NCBI RefSeq assembly: GCF_042453785.1
Contig: NC_091663.1
Span: forward strand, 20,730,501 to 20,794,500
Length of the DNA stretch: 64,000 nt
Source of the DNA: Malus domestica
Taxonomy: Eukaryota > Streptophyta > Magnoliopsida > Rosales > Rosaceae
Direction: 5' to 3'
The notes beneath the pieces were generated by a model, which saw only the letters and a program-made list of their open reading frames with translations, was not told the origin of the DNA and made no database searches. Made by a program: the position numbers and the translations under genes. Of this stretch, positions 55,634 through 64,000 are shown piece by piece; the first letter of the stretch is position 1; the number at the start of each line of letters is the position of its first letter.

Positions 55634-57854
55634 GTTTGGTATTAGAGCATAAGTTGGGTAGTATTGCGCTCATCACACACGTGATGCGAGCATTCTTGGT
55701 TCTCGAGTCTAATGTTTGAATCTTGCAACCTCGTCGAATATAAAAAATTTGTTAGTTGTTCCAAAGTTTTGGGCAAAATTGATGATTTATCGATCTTTAG
55801 AAGATCATTTTGGCGAGTGTCTCTATATTATAATCAAAGAACGTTTCTGTCAAGGAAAGGTGTGGAATTGAGACTAGTTGATGGCCCTAACATGGGGTTA
55901 ATGTATCATTATTGGTGTATCGCTAAGAACTTGCGGGTCAATCTCATCATTATTGTTAACCATCATTATTAAACCTTTTGAGAGTAGAAATAAAAAATAG
56001 TTTGATTCCTTGGCGATATTCGGGAGGATACCACCATTCCACTTCTTCGTACTACATTAGTTTTCATGCGTCTTTTCGCACAAATCCTATTTCAAATTGG
56101 TGGTCTATGTAACAAACTTTTGAAAATTAGAGTTTCTCGTGAAACTTGTTGAATTCATAGTAGTCTTACCAAGGTATATAACCAATTGGAATGAACTATT
56201 TTATCCATGATTTAAAGTCGATAATTATCATCTTTGCTCGGAAATCAAATGATTTCTCTGAGGAGAACGTGTCTGAAATCTTTATCAACCTTGGAACTTC
56301 GTAAATATACTTATTTTTGGAAAGGACTAAGTTTCTGACAGTGGCAGTAAAAGAATTTAATTAGCAGCTATGAGTGTACTATCATGTATCTTTCCAGTTG
56401 TACAAGGACATATTTATTCTTGAATACTTTCAGTTGTCCTATTCTATTTCAGTTGGAAAATATGGGTGTTGATATGGAGTTACCGTTAACCATCAAGAAA
56501 TAATCTGAATGATTATAATCATATTGTTATATGAATGGAGTTGGGAAATATCATTATACCCTCTCAGTTCGAGGTATTTTGTATGTGTAGAAAATGTGAA
56601 AATCAATAATCGTGATGCTGAACCAATGTTACACTCATGTGGTGTTCCAATTGGTGGTAGTTTAACTTAAGTAGAAAGCAGTATTCTTCTAGCCTCAAAA
56701 CTTAAAGTATTGGCGATGATTTATTTTCTTAAAATGGGTGTTGAAATTTCAACAACAAGACACTTGTGAAGGTAACTACGATAGAAGTGGGATGTTGTTA
56801 ACGTGTCCGTGCGACGTGATCTAAAGGTCCTCGTTCGTGACATGTTTAAATGTGGGGATAAAACTGAAATTAAAATTGAGATTCCATTTGGTGTGTTGGA
56901 AGAGAATTTTCAATCTGGGCGTTTTGCCTTTGGTTAGAGTAGGAAAGATGTTTGAAGAAATAAAATTCATAGTTTCTATACAACCATAGTTTCTTCTCTG
57001 TTGCTTTCGGAGGATGATGACATTATGAGAAAACTGCTCCTAGGCTTTTATACGAGTTCTGGCAATCAGAAACCCAATAAGATTATCATCTTGATGTATT
57101 TATAATTCACCATGTTACGTGTTTCACTTCCAAGCCTTTGGAAGTCTTTTTAAAGGTTGTAAGTATTAGTTGTTTAGTATCACATTTCCACCCCTAAACT
57201 AACGATTAGATTGAAGCGAGTTACTCAGACTTTAGTGGACGTGTTGCATTTTGCTCGCCTCAAGAGTTGTATGGGTGTAAAATACCATTATCTCTATTTT
57301 AGTTGCTTGTAACTATGGTTGGCTATGATACCATTAGAGTTGATATACAGAGACTTTATGCACAATACATGATTGTTAGACACTTAGCCTTACTAGAGTT
57401 ATGTGTAACTGAGGTTACATTCCTGGTTATGGGTATGGCACCATTTGAGATGTGGTAGCAATTGTGAGTTGCATCAGAGAGTTGTGGGTAGGTATTAGAA
57501 TGATGGAGATTGTGACATGGAAATCTTATGGTATGGACGATGTTATCTGAGAAAGTAGTGCGTGAGCACGTTTGAGACTTATTTAGACGCTGTTTGTGTA
57601 TTTCCCAATGGGGGGCACGCTTGTTATATTGCACCTCCGGGAATTCGTTACTTATTTAGCGTGACAATAGGGAGTTGTCGATATCACGGATTGCGGACCG
57701 TATAATCAAAGACTTATTTGTTGGATTAGTGGAGCAAATAAATATGCAGGTCTTTTTTACGTTAGTACATATATTTTATTCTTCCCTATCTTTGAACCTT
57801 GTGTAACTATGATTTTAAAATTTTGGGGATGAAATTTCCTTAAGAGGGGTAGAT
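55634..57854 (+). other. LARD internal domain, non-coding
   Basis: Starts with the primer-binding site (55637-55648) and ends with the polypurine tract before 57855. The only frames over 80 codons (for example 55712-55972 and, on the minus strand, 57634-57356) have no retroelement motif. The interior may be a degraded gag-pol, but I see no recognisable RT, integrase or protease box. Confidence 0.65.
55637..55648 (+). other. Primer-binding site, tRNA-Met type
   Basis: TGGTATTAGAGC differs by one base from the common plant primer-binding site TGGTATCAGAGC complementary to initiator tRNA-Met. Confidence 0.8.
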
Positions 57855-60800
57855 TGTGATAGCCTATCCCAAATTTTACATTTTTATTAATTTTAAAAAC
57901 ATGATTTTACGAAAATACCCTTAGAGGTGAGGGTATTGACTTTCGTGGATCAACATATAGTGAGGTGTATGAATTAATCCTTTAGCATTTTCCTGAAGTA
58001 CTCGACATTACGGACTCGTAGGCGTAATCAGAAGAGGATTTAGGGTTGCGGTTAAAGTTTTACGAAACTGTAAACTCGAGAAGTATTTTTGTTTTAGTCA
58101 CTATTTATATATTTTCATATATTTTATAATGTTGATAATTATTTTTTGTTTTAGTTATTTGAAAAAAGGAAGAAGAATAGAAGGAGGAAGTGGGGGAATG
58201 AGGAGAAGAGAAGAAAGAGGGGCACTGCACAATCAGAAAGAAGAGAGAGAGGGTGGACGAATAGGGAAAGGAGAGAGGAGATGATGACCAACCAGAGAAG
58301 GGAGAGAGGAGAGAAATGAGAGAAGAAAAGGAGGAGGAGAATCGCCGGGTTCACCATGAACCGTGCCCAACCCGGCGGAAATGCATGAAATCCAATGCTT
58401 TCTTTGGTTAAATTCTGGTGAATTGAACCGGCCTACTACTTGGGAACTCCTCATCGATCATTCCTCTTCAATTTCCTGCACAAATTGGACAAGATTTGGT
58501 CTTGGTTTTGTGGCAAGAGCACCGGTGGCACCATGGTGTTCTTGGTGGCAATCCGCCATTTCTACAATGATTTCTCTCAATTGCCACCACCAATATATTT
58601 CCCTTGAGCCTAAAAACAATGCCCAATCATTGATTGGAGTGACGGAGTTGAGTTGAGGACGAATCAAAGCACCCCAAAACCTAGGGTTCCGGCGTGGTTT
58701 CCATGAAATTGAGGCTTTTCCAGGCCAAATTGGCATTGGTCATAGGTATGAAAGTTACTCTACTCATTGAGACCTTCATTGCTGTAGATTTTGGTAATTT
58801 TTGGAAATAGTTAGATTTTCCGGCAAGTCGGGGCGGTCGACTGCCACCCACGGCGGCGTGTGGCCAAGGGACCGTCGATGTTATCCTTAGGCTAAATTAG
58901 ATATCTTGAGTTCAGTTTTGGCAATTGTATATCGTCGGTTGATCATTTGGACCTAAACTCATTAGGGGTACGTTACTTGGTAAAGATATGAATCGATGAT
59001 TCGATCGTTGGATTGTCACCAAACTTTAATATGTTATAATACATAATATTTGAGGACCATAGAAACTTACGGATTTTCCCGAATTGGATTTGTAAGTTTA
59101 TAAATTAAAATGTTGACCGTTATTTGGTTTTGGCAATTGGCGGAGATCCGACCGTTGGATTGTAATGAAACCTTAGGATGTTGTTCTATAAGCATAATGT
59201 GGATCTTTGGAAGAAACGGATCAAAAATCTGTGATGCAGATCTTCCAAATTTAATTACGTAGGGATGCGTTTTATGTAAATTATGTATTTTATCGATCGA
59301 ACTTTGAGATGTGATTTGATAATTGGTCATAGGCGACGATGGTTTGTGATATCTTGATATGCATGCTAGGGAATCGTAGCGCAGACCTCAGGTGAGTGGG
59401 TCTTTTCCTTTCTATCGTGTGTATATATATAAAATTGACAATTCCATAGACGTTTATAAATTGAATTATTGCATAATTATTGTGAACTACGAATGGCTAT
59501 ATCCATGTTTAGGGTACGTAGGCAGTCTAACGAGACATTAGATGCAGCCATACAAGAAGTGAGACTAAACAATTGAGGCAATAGTCTTGTGTAGGGAATT
59601 GAGTAATGTGAGGGACATTGGTAGAAAATGTGAGAGTCAACCTTACGACTTGGTGATTAATTGTTGGTTATAAAACAATGTGTGAAGAATCAAGAATTTG
59701 AAGCAAGGAAACGTAAGTAATGATAGTTAATTAAACTAGTGTCTAGTTGGGCTTATCACTGGTAATTATTCCTGAAAATAAATAGTTCAAGAATAGGGAG
59801 TTACAACTTATGCATTTTTATGCCATATATATATATATATATATATAAGTATATATATATATAATTGATTATGCTATGTCATGGGTGAGTATTAGATTGC
59901 ATCATGGTATATCTATATGTATATTACCCGAACATAATTATTGTGAACGTTTGAAATGCAAAGGTGAACGCAGGAAACCCAGGTAAATTCAGGTAAGTTT
60001 ATGGTATTAGTTGAAATGATGGAGTTATGGCATGACTACATGCATGTATTAAGCAACTCAAACATTGTCGTACGGGTTGCCCATGAATCGTACATGTTAT
60101 GTTGAGATACATTGAGAGCTCATAAACCTGCACCCCGGTGTTAGTGCTCTTGCCCATGGCCAGGGCACAGTCATTCATGTGATGTTCACCTCCTGCACCT
60201 TACGCTCACCTTGGATCCAAGGTAGGTGCACAGTCCTGTCGTACAAACCACTATAGGTGGTTCCGACTCGTAGGTGACCCGCGATTATTCGCACAGCCTT
60301 CACATGATCGTAGCACTTGAGCGTATTTATTTACACCCAGTCCTGTCGTACAGACCACTTTAGGTGGTTTCAACTCATGTGCAAGTATACTTATTGAGCT
60401 ATGGATAAGTCGTACAGGTCATTAGAGGTGACGTCGACTTATGAGCTAGCATATGTGATAAAATATGTGATGAGCTAGCATATGTGATGAGATATGTGAT
60501 GAGCTAGCAATGTGATGAGATAAATGATGAGCTAGCATATGTAATGAGATATGTGATGAGCTAGCATATGTGATAAGATATATGATGAGCTAGCATATGT
60601 TATGAGATACGTGATGAGCTAGCATATGTGATGAAATACTTGATGAGCTAGCATATGTGATGAAATACGTGATGAGCTTGCGTATGTGATTAAATATGGA
60701 TAAGTCGTATAGGTCACAAGAGGTGACTCCGAGTTATATGCTAGCATTGACTGATGAGATATGGGTGCAGTCGTATAGGTCACCATAGGTGACTCCGACT

Positions 60801-61324
60801 TGCGTGCTAGTGTGGGTTATTAATCACATGATTATTGATATTGCCGATGAGATGCTGTGTTGTACCATAATTATGGATGTACAATTGATATAATCTTGAT
60901 TTCACATTGATACGTGATATGATTTTTCTGGAAATTGTACAGGTGTTTCAGCGAGGGGTTATAATTTTTATATGGTTTCTATTAAAATTTTATCTCCAGG
61001 GCCACTCACACTTGTTTTGTTTTCACCCTCCAGGTTTTATTAGCTGTGCTTTCTTATCATCGAAGATTCGTGGCGATTCCTAGTTGGAGATTCTTTCGAG
61101 GGTACGATTCTTAATCCTCTACTGTACTTACTTATGCTCTAACGTCAATTGTGAAGTGGGTTCCTTCCCTCTCACCAGCGTACTTTGGTACTTAGGCACT
61201 CTTAGGTTTAAATTTATTCACATTTTCCCACATCATCACACTTTATGGCTTCGTCACCGTCAAGGTGTCGGCCAGCGCAACTCGATTCCTAGTGTTAGTG
61301 AACATTCCGGGTCGGGGTGTGTCT
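57855..61324 (+). repeat. 3' LTR of the LARD element
   Basis: Starts TGTGATAGCCTATCCC after a polypurine tract; matches 52126-55633 along its whole length with many single-base differences and small indels. It ends at 61324, where the GTTTT duplication begins. Confidence 0.85.
60441..60696 (+). repeat. GCTAGC minisatellite, LTR copy 2
   Basis: Equivalent of 54721-55000 with a different number and order of unit variants, so the arrays have changed independently since insertion. Confidence 0.85.
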
Positions 61325-61330
61325 GTTTTT

Positions 61331-61672
61331 GTTCATCAACTGCATTATCTATTTTTCTTGCCGCTATAAACTGAATTACAACATCTAACTTTCATTTTCA
61401 AACATAGGTACAAGTTAGCCTTGGTTTTTCAAGATGAAACTAATGAAATCAGTGCTTTAATAACTAATTCCTCACCTGTGAACCATGTATATAGCAAATT
61501 TACCACTTCACTTACTATGTACAAAACATATATTTCCATTTACTTTGATCAATGAAATCTTTCTGATCAAATAAATCAATCATGAATAATGTTTATGTTC
61601 ATCAACTGCATTATCAATTTGTCTTGCTATTGTAAATTGAATTACAACAACTAACTTTCATTTATTCTTCAG
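61331..61672 (+). repeat. 266-bp tandem duplication in the RPA-like intron
   Basis: 'gttcatcaactgcattatc' occurs at 61331 and 61597, and 'atgaaatcagtgctttgat' at about 61681 has a decayed copy near 61440. The left part of the first unit lies before the LARD (51985-52125), so the retroelement inserted into one unit of a pre-existing duplication. Confidence 0.65.
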
Positions 61673-62988
61673 GATGAAATTGATGAAATCAGTGCTTTGA
61701 TCATTGGTAAATGCGGGGAAAAATTATTTGGTACAAGCTGCAAAAATTTGGTCTTCAATTTGACACTAGGGAATCAACAACAGTTGCCAAATGAATTTTT
61801 AGACTGATAGGCCAGAAAAAAACTTTCCACCTTCAATTCAGCAAGCTCAAAAATTACATGAACTCCAATGATCTTCTTATCCACAATGTCTCTGAAGATG
61901 TGTCCATGCAACCAACAACACCGCTGCCTCTTTTCAGACAAGTGGCAATGTCTTCCACTACAGTATCATCATCTACCTCAACCTCAAATGCAAGTGCCCA
62001 ATCATATAAAAGAAAGAGGGAATTAGTCAGTAGATCATTTTTTATCGATGCCAAGAAAAGGTAATACATTGGTGAACAACTATCTTTGCCGTCTTTAATT
62101 ATTATTATTTTTTTTTCTATTATGCATCCCTATTTTTCAATGTTTGCCTTGCTTTTATAACAATGATATGGAAGAAATTTAAGAAGCTAGTGTCCAAGAT
62201 TTTGATGAAATTCCTATCAAGTTATTGAAAAGGTCTTCTCCAACTGGTTCAGAAAAAAACATCTCTCCACCAAAAAAAATATTAGGTGACCATTTGTCTT
62301 TATTATATTTTCCAGATTTTAATTTTATTCTTGCATAATTCTAACATTTGTTTTGATGTTTTACTTTTTTTTTTTTCCATTCCCTGGATTGCTTCCTCAA
62401 CAGTAAAGAAGGTTTGATGCAAGTGCTTCATGTTTTGCTGAAGAAAAACAAGGCATAAAATGCATGCTTCATGTTCTGCTCAAGAGAAGCATGACATAGT
62501 TATTATGGATTTTAATAAATCCAGACAATGTTTCTCTATATCTTTTGCCAACTGAACAGTACAACATGGTCTAAATGCCTTAATATTTTTTGCATGTGAA
62601 TAGCACAATGTTGCTAATGTTTTTGGCATGTAAATAACACAATGTTGCCAATATATTTTGAGTGTAAATAGCACATAACTCTGTAATATTTTTTGAGCAA
62701 CTATTGCAGCCAATGTAAAGCTACAAACCACTAAATTCAAATGTCTGGCTGAATCATTTTTTGCATGTAAATAGCAGTATACCAGGAGCTATTAACCCAG
62801 AGTCCGTATCCTATGTTGCACTCCTGTTTTACAAGAAATTTTTCACACATTTTATTTGTTGAACAATTTTTCAAACATTTCCAATTTAAACAGTTTTAGT
62901 GTTTTTCTCAAATCATTTTTACATTCTTTGAACAAAACATTTGACACAATTTTAAAACTCACAGCTATGCGCGGGCAATATAATCTAG

Positions 62989-64000
62989 TGTTTTACTATA
63001 ACCCAAATTTAATCCGCATTCATAATCTTCAAAACCTTATCTCCAAAATCGTGTAGATAATTATGAACCAGAACACGTCAAACTGTTCAACCACCTTTTG
63101 TCACAAACTTTGCCATGGTCCTTCTATACAACTTCTCTGCTTTTAGTCGTTAGATCAAATTTTAAAGGCCGTGATTATTTGATCCCTGGACTCTGGATGT
63201 ATAGGCTCGGAGAGGATCTCTTCCCATCTTTCCATAATCTAGACAGATTTCGAGATTTGTATGTATCTACTACACAAATTTCGAAATGTAAATTCATTCA
63301 ATAGTAAAAAAATAAAGTAGTAAACATTTCCCCAAAATTTAAACCCAACACTTAATTTTGTCGTGAGAGTAAGCCAACTTGTGTTGAAATAAACAAAGAG
63401 AACTGAAAATGAGATTGAAAAGGATACAAGTCTTAAAAACTCACGACACTGAATTAAAGATATAAATGGAAAACAAAATTAGATGCCAAAGGAAAAAACA
63501 AAATGATCCACAATCCTTCTCATTCATCCATTTCCTTCAAACGTGACTATACATAATTTCCAAAAATATCGAGTAAACGTGATTGACTATGGATGAGGAG
63601 ATATGCTACGCGGGCTTCATGGGTCATGACTACACCTGACAATTTTTTACACAATCTATTAACCTGACCCGAAAAAACATGAAATTAGCAGGTTTGGAGT
63701 AGATACGATAATGAATTGGGTCATTATCGAGTAACCTCATAAGCACTTGTTAAGATAATGGATCGGTCTACGTATACATGCGAGTAACCTGAAACACGGT
63801 AAGAAAAACATTAATTTTATAATTTTATACCACTAAAAATTATAAACAAAGCTTCATGGTTAATTGGAGGTCCTTATTCCACCTGCAATTTGTGAATTGG
63901 ACTTACACAAAGCTTCATGGTGTGGATTCAGTCGAATTTACACGTGTTAGTGACATATTGAATGTTCCATTTTATGAGTACTTGGAAAACTTTTCTCATC
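62989..64000. other. Host DNA right of the Helitron, no gene recognised
   Basis: AT-rich. Around 63620-63800 phrases such as 'aacctgacccgaaaaaacat' and 'gggtcattatcgagtaacct' resemble a common plant MITE class, but ends could not be defined. The last bases may enter another repeat. Confidence 0.4.

Larger units (their letters stand above)
52126..61324 (+). mobile_element. LARD-type LTR retroelement, 9.2 kb, TSD GTTTT
   Basis: Direct repeats of about 3.5 kb (52126-55633 and 57855-61324) flank a 2.2-kb interior. Five-base duplications GTTTT flank it (52121-52125 and 61325-61329). A tRNA-Met-type primer-binding site TGGTATTAGAGC lies at 55637-55648, just inside the left LTR, and a polypurine tract (aagaggggtaga) precedes the right LTR. 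The interior shows no gag or pol domain in any frame that I can read, so it depends on enzymes supplied elsewhere. The site is an intron of the RPA-like pseudogene in the Helitron. LTR ends have drifted (left start TATGAAAA versus TGTGATAG on the right). Confidence 0.85.
49812..62290 (+). pseudogene. RPA70-like (replication protein A large subunit) gene, broken and split
   Basis: Exon-like pieces: 49812-49964 (TPIQELQPYRRAAKIKVRIC, OB-fold DBD-A start), 50218-50491 (GNCYEITNFRI, HHRFFLQDYNMLYPRLDRVD), 50616-50712 (DVVGHVKGMQHL), about 50888-51018 (LTL-stop-GDVAKKF), 51361-51420, 51530-51663 (RILPSSSNEVNE), 51788-51942 (zinc-ribbon CPTC...CHKH), then after the nested element 61673-62061 (SALIIGKCGEKLFG, SRSFFIDAKKR) and about 62167-62284 (ASVQDFDEIPIKLLKR). 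RPA binds single-stranded DNA; RPA-like genes are known Helitron passengers in plants. In-frame stops occur at 50660-50662 and at the positions of conserved Trp in LWGD and NWWYS, so it is not functional as read. Confidence 0.8.
47949..62988 (+). mobile_element. Helitron, 15.0 kb including a nested LTR element
   Basis: The 5' end TCTACTAAAACTCAG follows an A (47948). The 3' end reads GCGCGGGCAATATAATCTAG and is followed by a T (62989). This A|TC...CTAG|T structure, with a GC-rich element about 10 bases before CTAG, is the hallmark of plant Helitrons. The subterminal hairpin appears decayed: 'ctcacagc tat gcgcggg' would pair if C-to-T and G-to-A changes were reversed. The cargo is a broken RPA70-like gene in the plus direction. 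No Rep/helicase gene was found, so this copy is non-autonomous. Without the 9.2-kb nested element it is about 5.84 kb. Confidence 0.75.

Overview
The window is nuclear DNA of a dicot plant. Genes have GT-AG introns, intergenic DNA is AT-rich, and most of the sequence is nested transposable elements. Several short repeats (a 'cgttaaagt' MITE-like unit, a tRNA-derived SINE, fold-back MITEs) look like those I associate with Rosaceae, tribe Maleae (apple/pear). That assignment is inference; no search was run.

Layout: 1-1838 is an LTR-like repeat. 1839-7986 is a minus-strand Ty3/gypsy element with gag, protease and only the tail of integrase; its 5' LTR cuts a FAR1-like pseudogene (7987-8847). Small repeats (9.6-11.1 kb) precede an intact single-exon DUF1645 gene (11255-12334). 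12.5-17.7 kb holds two related fold-back MITEs, gene fragments on the minus strand and a two-exon C2H2 zinc-finger gene (14172-15679). 18.1-21.4 kb is the 3' part of a Ty1/copia element whose RNase H frame is split by a second, inverted copy of the 1-1838 repeat. A five-exon F-box gene lies on the minus strand (22317-24893). 26.2-30.1 kb is repeat-derived and includes a solo LTR with a perfect GGGAT target duplication (28289-29126). A three-exon RIN4/NOI-type gene follows (30359-31840). 32354-40020 is a decayed copia element whose integrase is interrupted by a 3.4-kb non-autonomous LTR element (33985-37371, TSD TACCT) carrying a captured first exon of a hydroxyproline O-galactosyltransferase (HPGT1-like) gene. 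A complete 13-exon dihydropyrimidinase gene (PYD2 type) occupies 40203-46120 on the minus strand. Finally 47949-62988 has the end structure of a 15-kb Helitron (A|TC...CTAG|T) that carries a decayed RPA70-like gene and is split by a 9.2-kb LARD-type LTR element with 3.5-kb LTRs (52126-61324, TSD GTTTT).

The intact host genes (DUF1645, C2H2 protein, F-box, NOI, PYD2) are unrelated and independently transcribed. They sit as islands between transposons. The history that can be read is mainly one of insertion: retroelement into FAR1-like gene, LTR into copia, non-autonomous LTR element into copia integrase, and LARD into Helitron. Two elements carry host-type gene sequence: RPA70 in the Helitron and HPGT exon 1 in the small LTR element.
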